Source: Fodinisporobacter ferrooxydans (GTDB lineage Bacteria; Bacillota; Bacilli; Tumebacillales; MYW30-H2). Taken from it: a DNA stretch of 64,000 bases. Position 1 is the stretch's first letter. Each line of letters begins with the position of its first letter. The stretch lies in NCBI RefSeq assembly GCF_022818495.1, contig NZ_CP089291.1, positions 4,791,501 through 4,855,500 of the forward strand, read 5' to 3'. Shown here in pieces: positions 44,624 to 53,645 of this stretch. A program made the position numbers and the translations under genes. The notes beneath the pieces were generated by a model. It had not been told where the DNA came from. It searched no databases and saw nothing but the letters and a program-made list of their open reading frames with translations.

Positions 44624-45412
44624 TTAAAGGCCTTTTACCATGCCGCCATCGACGAGCAATGCCTGTCCCGTTATGTATGTATTGGCAAAAGAACCTAAGA
44701 AAACGACTGCCCTTGCGAATTCTTCCGGTGTTCCGTACCTGCCTACGGGGATTTGCCTAAACGATTGACTCTGCAACTCTTCGACAGATATCCCTTGCCG
44801 ATTCGCAGAAAATGCATCCAATTCCAGGATTCGGTCTGTCTCAATCCGGCCTGGCGCAACCGTATTGACCAAAATTTGATCGTTTGCCAACTCGGCAGCC
44901 AGGCTTTTTGTCAGCCCATAGACACCTGTGCGGATCGTATTCGAAAGAATTAATCCGTTGATCGGTTGCTTAATGGAACTGGATGTCAATGTAATGATAC
45001 GCCCCGCTCCTTTTGCCCGCATATGTGGAAGACTTGCACGGATCATCCGGACAGCACTCAATAAATTCAACTCGAACGCTTTTTGCCACTGTGCATCATC
45101 AAATTGATCAAACATGCCGGCAGGCGGTCCGCCTGCATTGTACACCAGAACATCCAATCCACCGCCCGCCGAAACGGCTGTGCTGACCGCATTCTCCACA
45201 TCTTCCGCACGTGTAATGTCCATTTCTGCACAAGTAACTGCTTGTCCAGTGATTCTCTTAATTTCTTCTGCCGTTTGCTGCAATTGTTCAAAATTGCGGC
45301 TGGCAATCGTTACGATCGCACCTTCCCGCGCATATTCCAATGCAGTTGCCTTTCCAAGCCCTTTACTGGCTGCAGACACTAAGACAGATTTTCCCTTAAG
45401 ACCTAAATCCAT
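44624..45412 (-). CDS. Short-chain dehydrogenase/reductase
   Basis: 262 residues from ATG 45412, 7 nt after GGGAGG; the adjacent ATG at 45415 is the alternative. LKGKSVLVSAASKGLGKATA has a non-canonical glycine motif (SAASKGLG in place of TGGSxGIG). NAGGPP near 87 and the catalytic region have an unusual tetrad area: SSSIKQPINGLILSNTIRTGVYGLTKSLA, with VYGLTKS taking the YxxxK place offset from usual. It resembles the 3-oxoacyl-ACP reductase-like SDRs (YxxxK-divergent group) of Bacilli. Substrate unknown. A 15-bp tandem duplication lies just upstream. Confidence 0.82.
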   Translation of the reverse strand: MDLGLKGKSVLVSAASKGLGKATALEYAREGAIVTIASRNFEQLQQTAEEIKRITGQAVTCAEMDITRAEDVENAVSTAVSAGGGLDVLVYNAGGPPAGMFDQFDDAQWQKAFELNLLSAVRMIRASLPHMRAKGAGRIITLTSSSIKQPINGLILSNTIRTGVYGLTKSLAAELANDQILVNTVAPGRIETDRILELDAFSANRQGISVEELQSQSFRQIPVGRYGTPEEFARAVVFLGSFANTYITGQALLVDGGMVKGL

Positions 45413-45430
45413 CATCAAACCTCCCAAAAG

Positions 45431-45460
45431 CTTGTTATAAACTACCTTGTTATAAACTAC
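45431..45460. repeat. Tandem duplication of 15 bp upstream of SDR gene
   Basis: CTTGTTATAAACTAC occurs twice back to back, 19 nt before the start codon. On the minus strand GTAGTTTATAACAAG contains TTATAA, so the repeat may duplicate a -10-like or operator element. Confidence 0.75.
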
Positions 45461-45760
45461 CATTCTGTATTCATTGTATCGCATCCTAAAGCGTTTGCAA
45501 CATGCACCCGACTTGGAAACGCCAGTTTAAAACTCTCCATACGGGCAACCAACGCCATGAGAGCCGCGAAAATGGAATTCTGTGCACATTTTGGTTTTAT
45601 TTGAGAACATTTGATATGAATGAAAAAGTATAGTATAACAGATAAGGTTAGCAAAATTTTTTCACATTCTTGTCGGTGATTGCAAGAGCGCTGTTGCTAT
45701 AGATAAAGAGCTTGTCGATATTGATTTGGGATGCAAAAACAAAGGAGGAAAGCGGAAAAG

Positions 45761-46681
45761 ATGGAACGAACCAAACCATACAGAATCCTATTGTATTATA
45801 AGTACGTAAAAATCGAAAATCCGGAAGAGTATGCAAAAGAACATTTGCAATTTTGCAAGGATCTTGGTTTGAAAGGCCGTATCTTGATTGCGGCGGAAGG
45901 CATTAACGGAACTGTATCCGGAACCGTGGAGCAAACGGATGCGTATATGCAAGAAATGCACAGCGATCCGCGTTTTGCCGATATGGTTTTTAAAATTGAT
46001 GAGACGGATGGACATGCATTTAAAAAGATGCATGTTCGCCATAAGAAAGAATTGGTAACGTTTCGAGTTGATGAGTACCAATTGGATCCTAATGAATTGA
46101 CTGGAAAATATTTGTCTCCCAAAGAATTTTACGAACAATTGCAACAGGAAGATGTCATTGTGCTTGACGGGCGGAACGACTACGAATACGATATCGGCCA
46201 TTTTCGCAACGCCATTCGGCCGGATGTGGAATCTTTTCGGGAGTTCCCGGAATGGATTCGCAATAATTTCAGCCAATACAAAGACAAAAAAGTTTTAACG
46301 TACTGTACCGGCGGCATTCGCTGTGAAAAACTGACCGGGTTCTTGATCGAGGAAGGTTTTAAAGATGTAGCTCAACTGAACGGCGGGATTGTCACATACA
46401 GCAAAGATCCGGAAGTTCAGGGAAAATTGTTCGACGGAAAGTGTTACGTTTTCGATGAAAGAATTTCTGTACGCATCAACCAAACCGATGAGGATGTCGT
46501 CATCGGCAATTGCATCCATTGCGGCAAGCCGGAAGACCGCTATATCAACTGCACAAATGATTTGTGTCATGACCAGCATATCTGTTGCGTGGCATGTGAA
46601 CAGGAGCACCAAGGATATTGTTCCAGTTCCTGTGCAGAATTTGATCGACAACGCAAACAACAGTTGCAAACAAATCAATGA
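45761..46681 (+). CDS. trhO: tRNA uridine(34) hydroxylase, rhodanese domain
   Basis: 306 residues; ATG 45761 lies after AAAGGAGG (12 nt) and aligns with family starts. Order: N-terminal ferredoxin-like domain ([27 protein letters not shown]...[13 protein letters not shown]), rhodanese domain with the active-site loop [11 protein letters not shown] near 195, and a Cys-rich C-terminus with [26 protein letters not shown]. TrhO (YceA) makes 5-hydroxyuridine at tRNA position 34 in a prephenate-independent oxygen-dependent reaction. Lone gene ended by a strong terminator. Confidence 0.92.
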   Translation: MERTKPYRILLYYKYVKIENPEEYAKEHLQFCKDLGLKGRILIAAEGINGTVSGTVEQTDAYMQEMHSDPRFADMVFKIDETDGHAFKKMHVRHKKELVTFRVDEYQLDPNELTGKYLSPKEFYEQLQQEDVIVLDGRNDYEYDIGHFRNAIRPDVESFREFPEWIRNNFSQYKDKKVLTYCTGGIRCEKLTGFLIEEGFKDVAQLNGGIVTYSKDPEVQGKLFDGKCYVFDERISVRINQTDEDVVIGNCIHCGKPEDRYINCTNDLCHDQHICCVACEQEHQGYCSSSCAEFDRQRKQQLQTNQ

Positions 46682-46697
46682 CACCCAAAATTCGGAT

Positions 46698-46740
46698 AAA
46701 AACACCCTGCTTCATGTTTCCAATTGAACAGGGTGTTTTT
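46698..46740 (+). terminator. Intrinsic terminator of trhO
   Basis: Perfect 12-bp stem AAAAACACCCTG/CAGGGTGTTTTT with a 19-nt loop. Confidence 0.9.
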
Positions 46741-46801
46741 GCATTTGTATGCAGGCATTTTATTTGTCAAAGTTCGGACATTTTTCACGTGAGAGTATCC
46801 A

Positions 46802-46831
46802 TTGACACGGATGATAATGAAAATTATTATC
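46802..46831 (+). promoter_or_regulatory. Sigma-A promoter with embedded Fur box
   Basis: TTGACA (46802-46807), 17-nt spacer, TATTAT (46825-46830). GATAATGAAAATTATTATC at 46813-46831 matches the 19-bp Fur consensus GATAATGATAATCATTATC at 17 positions and covers the spacer and -10. A looser repeat TGATTATCAATTTTCA follows at 46846-46861. Predicts iron-dependent repression of the transporter gene. Confidence 0.8.
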
Positions 46832-46881
46832 AATATAAATAGTATGATTATCAATTTTCATTCGGTTTTGGGGGATCTTTC

Positions 46882-48141
46882 ATGGAAATGGACAAAGCAT
46901 TGCCATCGGCCATCACGCCTTTTTCCTGGAAACGTTTGCTAATTATGCTGACATCAGTCGTCGGACCCGGCATGATGGTGATGTTGGCGGATACAGATGC
47001 AGGTAGTGTGATAACAGCCGCACAATCGGGTGCCCAATGGGGCTACAGGATGATTTTGCCACAACTGATATTAATTCCGATACTCTATCTCGTACAGGAA
47101 GTAACGATTCGTTTGGGTGTTGCGACAGGCAAAGGACATGGGGATCTGATTCGGGAGAAATTTGGCATGGGGTGGGCGCTTGTTTCCGTATGTTCCTTAT
47201 TTCTTGCCTCCATCGGTGCCCTGGTTACCGAATTTTCGGGCATGGCAGGAGTCGGCGAGCTATTCGGCATCCCCAAATGGATCAGTGTATCGATCGTAAC
47301 TTTTGTTTTAATCGTATTGGGCTTAACCGGCAGCTATCGTAAATTTGAACGAATTGGCATCGCGATTGGCTTGTTGGAGCTTTTATTCATACCGGCTGCC
47401 TTTCTTGCACATCCTTCCGTCCATGAAATGGCGCAAGGAATCACATCGATCCCTTTTCATGACCGGGGATATGTATTCTTATTGGCAGCAAATGTCGGAG
47501 CTGTTATCATGCCCTGGATGGTTTTTTACCAACAAGGGGCGGTTATCGATAAAGGATTGACTAAAGAACATGTAAAAGCGATGCGTTTTGATACGTTATT
47601 CGGCTCGATCCTTACACAAATGATCATGCTGGTTGTCGTAATCGCAGTCGCTGCGACAATCGGCAAAGCTTCTCCCAATCAACCTCTCAATACCATTCAA
47701 CAAATCTCTCAAGGCTTGGAACCGTTTTTAGGATCGACATTGGCGAAAATCACCTTCGGATTTGGAATGCTCGGTGCAGGATTTATCGCGTCTCTCGTCG
47801 TATCTGTCGCAGGGGCATGGGGAATCGGGGAAGCATTCGGATTGAATCACAGCTTGAATCACTCTTGCAAGGATGCTCCGGTTTTTTATCTTGTTTATAC
47901 ACTTGCACATATTGGCGGAGCAATATTGGTTTTGACAAGTTTTGACCTGGTTCAAATCACCGTCGATGTAGAAGTCATGAATGCCATGCTGTTGCCTATT
48001 GTTCTAGGATTTTTGCTCGCTCTGGAAGCAAAAGCGCTGCCTCCGGAATGGCGGATGAGAGGCTTGTATAAATATTGTGTCTGGCTTGTGTCCGGGCTTG
48101 TCATGGCGTTTGGATTATATATGATTTTTAAGGCATTTTAG
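46882..48141 (+). CDS. Divergent Nramp-family divalent metal transporter
   Basis: 419 residues, about 11 membrane segments. It starts like Nramp (SVVGPGMMVM), but the helix 1 metal motif DPGN is replaced by DTDAGS at 37-42, and helix 6 has MPW (about 210-212) where classical members have MPH. These changes mark the distant Nramp-related branch found in some Firmicutes, whose ion choice may differ from Mn/Fe. The overlapping Fur box argues for a role in iron or manganese supply. Start ATG 46882 follows GGGGGATC. Monocistronic. Confidence 0.85.
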   Translation: MEMDKALPSAITPFSWKRLLIMLTSVVGPGMMVMLADTDAGSVITAAQSGAQWGYRMILPQLILIPILYLVQEVTIRLGVATGKGHGDLIREKFGMGWALVSVCSLFLASIGALVTEFSGMAGVGELFGIPKWISVSIVTFVLIVLGLTGSYRKFERIGIAIGLLELLFIPAAFLAHPSVHEMAQGITSIPFHDRGYVFLLAANVGAVIMPWMVFYQQGAVIDKGLTKEHVKAMRFDTLFGSILTQMIMLVVVIAVAATIGKASPNQPLNTIQQISQGLEPFLGSTLAKITFGFGMLGAGFIASLVVSVAGAWGIGEAFGLNHSLNHSCKDAPVFYLVYTLAHIGGAILVLTSFDLVQITVDVEVMNAMLLPIVLGFLLALEAKALPPEWRMRGLYKYCVWLVSGLVMAFGLYMIFKAF

Positions 48142-48233
48142 CCTATCTTTTGTTAGTCAATTTCTTTTATAATTTATGAAGGGATGTTCCGATCGTCCTT
48201 ACTATTGAACAGGTTTGAAAGGTGGAAAAGCGA

Positions 48234-48518
48234 ATGTCATGTTCATGCGGGAGTCAGGCCGCTTGCGATTGTGAAACGCCAAAAATGTTGTATCTGGCGG
48301 ATGAGTGGGGGCAATCACACCCTTTTTATATCGCGGATCGTTTATATGTAAATGACCAGGCGTATGCATTTCTTATCAGTACGGAGCAGTCGGACCAATA
48401 CGCATTATTGAAAGTTGTAGCGGATGAGAATGGTGCGGAAACGTTCGTCAATATTGCTGACGAGTCGGAATGGGATGCCATTGAGAAAACATTGTTTGAA
48501 GAACCTTCACGCGCATAG
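48234..48518 (+). CDS. DUF1292-family protein, 94 aa
   Basis: ATG 48234 is 8 nt after GAAAGGTGG. The Cys-rich N-terminus MSCSCGSQAACDCE may bind metal; the rest, FYIADRLYVNDQAYAFLISTEQSDQYALLKVVADENGAETFVNIADESEWDAIEKT, is the YrzB/DUF1292 fold. Function unknown. Ended by a bidirectional terminator facing proA. Confidence 0.82.
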   Translation: MSCSCGSQAACDCETPKMLYLADEWGQSHPFYIADRLYVNDQAYAFLISTEQSDQYALLKVVADENGAETFVNIADESEWDAIEKTLFEEPSRA

Positions 48519-48540
48519 CAGACGTACGATCCGTCAAATG

Positions 48541-48585
48541 AAAAAAGCATCCCAATCGCTTTTCATGTGGATTGGGATGCTTTTT
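48541..48585. terminator. Bidirectional terminator (DUF1292 gene / proA)
   Basis: Stem AAAAAGCATCCCAATC/GATTGGGATGCTTTTT of 16 bp with a 12-nt loop. Confidence 0.92.
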
Positions 48586-48608
48586 GCGTAACAACTGCAA
48601 GATGAGAA

Positions 48609-49901
48609 TTACACCCGTATCTGGCCATTTCCTTTGATCAGATATTTGTAGCTGGTCATTTCTTTTAAGCCCATCGGGCCTCTGGCATGCAATTTCTGTG
48701 TGGAGATCCCGATTTCGGCGCCAAACCCGAATTCAAACCCATCTGTAAAGCGCGTCGATGCATTGTGATAGACGGCGGCCGCATCCACTTGCTGCAAAAA
48801 GATTTGTGCAGATCCTGGATCCTCTGTGACAATCGCTTCCGAATGCAATGTCCCATATGTGTTGATATGTTGGATTGCTTCATTCACATCCGCCACAATT
48901 TTGACATTCATGATCAAATCCAGGAACTCTGTCGACCAATCCGCGTCCGTCGCAGGCACTGCCTTCTCCCGCAGTTGCGGGTTTCCAGCGAGAGCCGCAC
49001 GGGCACGTTCACAGGCGCGAATTTCCACACCCCGCTCCATCAGTTGTGCCAAGATAACCGGCAGCCATTGTTCGGCGATGTCCGCATGCACCAACAATGT
49101 CTCCATCGCATTGCAAACGGAAGGCCGCTGTGTTTTTGCATTGATTACAATCGCATCCGCTTTTTGCAAATCTGCTTGTTTGTCCACATACACGTGGCAG
49201 TTTCCGACGCCCGTTTCGATGACAGGCACCAGGGAATGCTTGACAACCCGCTCGATCAGCCCTGCCCCGCCGCGCGGAATGACCAAATCCACCAATCCTC
49301 GCGCCTGAATCAAGTCATCCACCGATTCTCTCTCGGTGCGGTTGATAAATTGAAAGGCATCTGTCGGCAAATGAACCGCTTCCAGCCCTTCTTTTAACGC
49401 TTTTACCAATGCGGCATTGGAGCGCAGAGCTTCCTTGCCGCCGCGCAAAACCACAGCATTTCCCGTTTTCAGCGCAAGTCCTGCAGCATCTACCGTAACA
49501 TTAGGGCGAGATTCATAAATCATTGCAATAACCCCAAGCGGGACTCGCACTTTTTCGATCAGAAGCCCGTCCGGACGCAGAATCGTCTCTAGCAATTCAC
49601 CGATGGGATCTGTCAGCTCGATCAGTTTCCGCAAGCCTTCCATCATATCTTGCAGCCGCTTTTCATTCAGTTGCAAGCGGTCGACCTTGCTTGCCGTTTG
49701 CCCTGCCGCTTGCGCATCCTGTACATCTTGCTGATTGGCGACAAGGATTTCCTGCCGATTCCGCCATATGGCATCTGCCATGGCGAGTAACGCCTGATTT
49801 TTTTGGCCGGTTGTCGCACCGGACAGTTTTCCGGCTGCTTCTTTTGCCGCTTTCACTTGTGTGATGACTTCCCGATTTCGCTCTTCACCCTGTGTAAACA
49901 T
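48609..49901 (-). CDS. proA: Gamma-glutamyl phosphate reductase
   Basis: 430 residues from ATG 49901, 9 nt after AAGGAGG (an ATG two codons earlier is too close to that site). Reduces gamma-glutamyl phosphate to glutamate semialdehyde in proline synthesis. Motifs: PLGVIAMIYESRPNVTVDAAGL near 120, VIPRGGAGLI near 210, the catalytic Cys in RPSVCNAMETLLVH near 265, FGFGAEIGISTQKLHARGPMGL near the end. Overlaps proB by 17 nt, so co-translated with it. Confidence 0.96.
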   Translation of the reverse strand: MFTQGEERNREVITQVKAAKEAAGKLSGATTGQKNQALLAMADAIWRNRQEILVANQQDVQDAQAAGQTASKVDRLQLNEKRLQDMMEGLRKLIELTDPIGELLETILRPDGLLIEKVRVPLGVIAMIYESRPNVTVDAAGLALKTGNAVVLRGGKEALRSNAALVKALKEGLEAVHLPTDAFQFINRTERESVDDLIQARGLVDLVIPRGGAGLIERVVKHSLVPVIETGVGNCHVYVDKQADLQKADAIVINAKTQRPSVCNAMETLLVHADIAEQWLPVILAQLMERGVEIRACERARAALAGNPQLREKAVPATDADWSTEFLDLIMNVKIVADVNEAIQHINTYGTLHSEAIVTEDPGSAQIFLQQVDAAAVYHNASTRFTDGFEFGFGAEIGISTQKLHARGPMGLKEMTSYKYLIKGNGQIRV

Positions 49902-51006
49902 GGCCATTGCCCTCCTTTATAATCACAAGCTCATTTCTGTGTATCACTTCATGCAAATTGCGCAATGTTTGACCGGATTTTTTTTGTTCCAACAATAGTT
50001 TCAAATCCCATGCAGAAAAGTGTGCAACACCCTTGCCGATCACTTCTCCTTTTGCCGAAGCAATTTCCACAACAGCACCCTCATGAAATTCCCCTTCAAC
50101 AGCCACAATTCCCGGCATCAGCAAGCTGCCTGTATGCTCAGTCAATGCCTCTACCGCCCCGTCATCAATGGCAATCGTACCTTCCACCCGAGTCCCGTGA
50201 ATCATCCAGGACTTTTTTCCGCCAATCGAATCGGGCTTGGGATGAAAGGTCGTCCCAATAGTATCGCCGCTTACAATTTTTTGCAAGACATCCGGTTCTG
50301 AACTTGCGGCGATTTTTACCAGAATTCCCGAATGTGTGGCAATCTTTGCAGCGGTGAGCTTTGTGCGCATGCCGCCTGTGCCCACATCGCTGCCTTGTCC
50401 CCCGGCGCTTCTCTCCATCTCCTCCGTAATTTCCCAAACGTCTGAGATTCGCCGGGCATCCGGGTTTTTCTTCGGATGTGCCGTATATAAACCATCGATA
50501 TCTGTCAGGAGAATCAGCATGTCAGCTTCTGCCACCAATGCCACAAGACTTCCTAATGTATCGTTGTCGCCAAAGCGGATTTCTTCCACCGCAACCGTAT
50601 CATTTTCATTGATGATCGGCACAATCCCATGCTGCAACAACGTTTCCAGCGTATTGCGAATGTGCAAAAAGCGTTTGCGATCCTCAATGTCAGAGCGTGT
50701 CAATAAGACTTGTGCGATCACAATCCCATGTTCGGCAAATAGCTGGGCGTATGTATCAATCAATAGCCCCTGCCCGACTGCGGATGCCGCCTGTTTTTCC
50801 GGCATGGTGATCGAGGCCCGCTTCCAGCCAAGCTTCCCTAGTCCTGCTGCGACTGCCCCTGAAGACACCAGAATGACACGATATCCTTCGTTCTGGAGCT
50901 GCGCAATTTGTGCCGTCAATCCTTGAATTTTTTCCAATGAAATCAACCCATTCGTTCCGGTAAGACTGCTGGAACCTACCTTTACGACGATTCGCTGTTG
51001 TTTCAT
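49885..51006 (-). CDS. proB: Glutamate 5-kinase
   Basis: 373 residues from ATG 51006 after AAAGGATGG. Phosphorylates glutamate for proline synthesis. The N-terminal amino-acid kinase domain carries VVKVGSSSL, VLVSSGAVAAGLGKLGWKR, NENDTVAVEEIRFGDNDTLGSLVA near 148 and GTGGMRTKLTAAKIATHSG near 212; the last 100 residues are a PUA domain (GSLLMPGIVAVEGEFHEGAVVEI). A proline T-box leader precedes it. Confidence 0.96.
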   Translation of the reverse strand: MKQQRIVVKVGSSSLTGTNGLISLEKIQGLTAQIAQLQNEGYRVILVSSGAVAAGLGKLGWKRASITMPEKQAASAVGQGLLIDTYAQLFAEHGIVIAQVLLTRSDIEDRKRFLHIRNTLETLLQHGIVPIINENDTVAVEEIRFGDNDTLGSLVALVAEADMLILLTDIDGLYTAHPKKNPDARRISDVWEITEEMERSAGGQGSDVGTGGMRTKLTAAKIATHSGILVKIAASSEPDVLQKIVSGDTIGTTFHPKPDSIGGKKSWMIHGTRVEGTIAIDDGAVEALTEHTGSLLMPGIVAVEGEFHEGAVVEIASAKGEVIGKGVAHFSAWDLKLLLEQKKSGQTLRNLHEVIHRNELVIIKEGNGHVYTG

Positions 51007-51064
51007 ATCTGTTCGCCATCCTTTTGTCAAGCACTAGATTCTTTTCTTAGTATTTTTTGGGAAA

Positions 51065-51300
51065 ATAAAAAAACCCAAACGTCCTGGAAGGACGAAAGGG
51101 CTCTTTCGCGGTACCACCTTCATTAATAGAAACAATTCTATTCACTCAACCCTGATAATGGCAGGAACCATTCCGCTTTTCACGAAACGCTCAGGAGTCG
51201 GGCGACCATCCGGTTTGCCAATAGAGGTTTGCAGCCAAGACCTCTACTCTCTGCATAGCTGTTTCCGATGTCGTATCTCCTTCATCACGTCAATGATATA
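51065..51300 (-). promoter_or_regulatory. Proline T-box riboswitch leader of proBA
   Basis: On the minus strand: stem I region with GAGAGTAGAGG...CCTCTA, the element GAGTGAATAGAATTG, the invariant T-box AAGGTGGTACCGCG (51120-51107) and a terminator CGTCC-TTCCA-GGACG followed by TTTGGGTTTTTTT (about 51068-51096). A proline triplet CCG (51201-51199; CCC is one base earlier) directly precedes ACTCCTGAG, the usual place of the specifier codon. Uncharged proline tRNA should block termination and raise proBA expression. Confidence 0.88.
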
Positions 51301-51374
51301 ACACTGGCATTTTAAATATTTATACACCTTTCTTGACCGCTTGTCAAGAAATGCGTTTGTATCGGCTCATATCG

Positions 51375-52319
51375 TCATCTGCCTGCCGATTTGCGGGAGA
51401 GAATGACGACGGTGGCCAAAATGCAAAACGCCCCGATCCACGCAATCAATCCCAGTCGTACATGGAGAAACATCATGGCAACAAAAGCGGACGACAGAGG
51501 TTCCGCACAGCCGAGCAAGCTTGTTTCCGAAGGCGTGATGTATCGCAAACTTTCCAAATATAAGTAAAATGCAACAAGCGTTCCAAACAAAACCACAAAT
51601 GTGACAAGCTCCAAAGCCCAATATGACCATGTACCTTGCAGACGCCAGGGATGTGTGACAAAACTCAACAGCACGCTGCCAATCAACATGGCCCAGCCCA
51701 CAATAATTGCCGAACCGTATTGCTTGATCAGTTTTTGCGGAAACATCGTATAAAAAGCGAGTGCCAAAGCTGAGATCAGTCCCCAACTGACAGCGCCCGG
51801 TGAGATGCTTATGGCATTCCACCGTCCATCCGTAATGAGCAGACACGTCCCGACAAACGCCAATACGACTGCCAAGCTCTCCCAGCGATTGGGCATTCTG
51901 CGCAAGCGCAGTGCCAGATAGAGCGTAATGGCGACAGGTCCCAAATATTGCAGGATCGTTGCAGTTGCCGCATTGCTCAAAGCAATCGTGACAAAAAACG
52001 AGTATTGTACGCCAATCAGTCCAATGACAGCAAATACGACAAGATACAAGACGTCTTTCGGCCGTTTCCATATGACAAACGTCTTTTGCGTCCCTGCGCC
52101 AATCATCGAAAACAACACGAGAATCAGTCCAGACAAGCCCATGCGCACCGTTACCAACCATGCAGGTTGAAATCCGTTATTTTGAAACAATACTTGTGCT
52201 GCCGTTCCCGATACTCCCCATAGAATCGCACCAATCAAGACCATGATCATGCCTTTCCATCGTTCCAGTTTCAGGGTTGGCTGATACTCGATACCTGTGC
52301 TTGTTTGTGGCTGTGCCAT
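51375..52319 (-). CDS. EamA/DMT-family transporter
   Basis: 314 residues from ATG 52319 after GGAGAGG. Ten hydrophobic helices in two EamA repeats: KGMIMVLIGAILWGVSGTAAQVLF...; SNAATATILQYLGPVAITLYLALRLRR; GAVSWGLISALALAFYTMFPQKL; ITPSETSLLGCAEPLSSAFVAMMFL. Likely exports or exchanges a metabolite or amino acid; substrate unknown. It runs toward the proBA leader on the same strand, with the T-box following its stop, so it is not part of proBA control. Confidence 0.9.
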   Translation of the reverse strand: MAQPQTSTGIEYQPTLKLERWKGMIMVLIGAILWGVSGTAAQVLFQNNGFQPAWLVTVRMGLSGLILVLFSMIGAGTQKTFVIWKRPKDVLYLVVFAVIGLIGVQYSFFVTIALSNAATATILQYLGPVAITLYLALRLRRMPNRWESLAVVLAFVGTCLLITDGRWNAISISPGAVSWGLISALALAFYTMFPQKLIKQYGSAIIVGWAMLIGSVLLSFVTHPWRLQGTWSYWALELVTFVVLFGTLVAFYLYLESLRYITPSETSLLGCAEPLSSAFVAMMFLHVRLGLIAWIGAFCILATVVILSRKSAGR

Positions 52320-52694
52320 AGTGACTTCCTCTCCAAGTGAAATCGTTTCAGCAAGATCATGTGAAACTTGAAAGAAACGCGTGTTCTTTCTGCAGTCAGA
52401 AATTTCGCATATCATATCTATTCTACGGATAACCGGTTCATCTGTAAATGCTTGGTTCTTCCGCTTCTTTCAAGTTTTTTGCAGCCAAAACGGTTTTTTT
52501 TCATTGTTTTTCCCAATGGCATGATTTCTTTTGATTCTGATATTGTAAAATTAACATATACAACAAATGAAGTACGAAACTTTTTCATTTGATTTGTATC
52601 GACAGGTACACTCGATATAATAACCTTAGAACGTATAAAATTGCGACCGTTACACTTAGCATTGTAAACTCCTAAAAGGCGGGGAGAAATGAGC
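52320..52694. other. Divergent intergenic region EamA / hydrolase
   Basis: 375-bp AT-rich gap. A possible promoter for the hydrolase is TTGTAT (52594-52599), 16 nt, TATAAT (52616-52621). Open frames on both strands here lack ribosome sites and are judged spurious. Confidence 0.4.
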
Positions 52695-53618
52695 ATGCGA
52701 TCGTTTTCCTTTATAGATCCAGACGGATTTGAGATTTTTGTCTATACATGGCTGCCTGAAATCACTTCCGGCTGTAAAGCTGTCGTGCAAATCGCCCATG
52801 GCATGAATGAAACAGCCGAACGTTACGAACGGTTTGCCAAAGCATTGACTGCGAACGGATACATTGTTTACGCCAATGACCATCGCGGACATGGGAGGTC
52901 GGTAAAAAGCGCAGGTGATTTCGGATATATCGGAGAAGACGGATATACGAAAATGGTTGAAAATATGCATCAATTGAATCGTTTGATACAATCGGAGCAT
53001 CCATCTTTGCCGATCGTGTTATTCGGCCACAGCATGGGCTCGTTTTTGGCGCAAACGTACATCTCCCGTTATGGCAGCACGGTTCAGGGAGTCATTTTAT
53101 CAGGCACCAATGGAAAACAAAGCCCCATGCTCCATCTTGGCATTTATCTGGCCAAGCAGGAAATGAAAAAGAACGGGGACAAATGGAAAAGCGAGCGGAT
53201 CCGCAAATTGGTGTTTGATCCATACAACAAGCCTTTTGCCCCGAACCGTACAGATTTTGATTGGTTGACGCGGGATCAACAGGAAGTTGATGCGTATATT
53301 CAAAACCCATGCTGCGGCAACCACTTTCCTGCCAGTTTCTTTTACTACTTCTTCAAAGGTTTGCGCGACATTCACAAGTCTGAAAATTTGAAAAAAATTC
53401 CGAAAGACTTGCCGATCTACCTGTTTTCCGGCGCCAAAGACCCTGTCGGCAATTGCGGAAAAGGCGTGCTGCAATTGGCATCTGCGTATCGAACTTTAGG
53501 GTTGAAACATGTACAATACAAATTATATCCAGGCGGACGACACGAAATGTTAAACGAAATCAATCGCGATGAAGTGACACGGGATGTGTTGAAGTGGCTG
53601 GATGAATACTGTGCGTAA
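52695..53618 (+). CDS. Alpha/beta hydrolase, monoacylglycerol lipase/lysophospholipase-like
   Basis: 307 residues from ATG 52695, 9 nt after GGCGGGGAG (an earlier in-frame ATG is too near). Serine-hydrolase fold with HGMNETAERYERFAKALTANGYIVYANDHRGHGRS near 40, nucleophile elbow FGHSMGS near 115, the acid in SGAKDPVG near 250 and the catalytic His in YPGGRHEML near 280. No signal peptide. Probably shares a transcript with rnz, 27 nt downstream. Confidence 0.9.
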   Translation: MRSFSFIDPDGFEIFVYTWLPEITSGCKAVVQIAHGMNETAERYERFAKALTANGYIVYANDHRGHGRSVKSAGDFGYIGEDGYTKMVENMHQLNRLIQSEHPSLPIVLFGHSMGSFLAQTYISRYGSTVQGVILSGTNGKQSPMLHLGIYLAKQEMKKNGDKWKSERIRKLVFDPYNKPFAPNRTDFDWLTRDQQEVDAYIQNPCCGNHFPASFFYYFFKGLRDIHKSENLKKIPKDLPIYLFSGAKDPVGNCGKGVLQLASAYRTLGLKHVQYKLYPGGRHEMLNEINRDEVTRDVLKWLDEYCA

Positions 53619-53645
53619 CAGTTTGTTTACAAAGGAGTTTTTACT

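Noticed and set aside
52368-52696. Open frames on both strands between the EamA and hydrolase genes
   Set aside because: No ribosome sites, overlap each other and the candidate promoter; judged non-coding.
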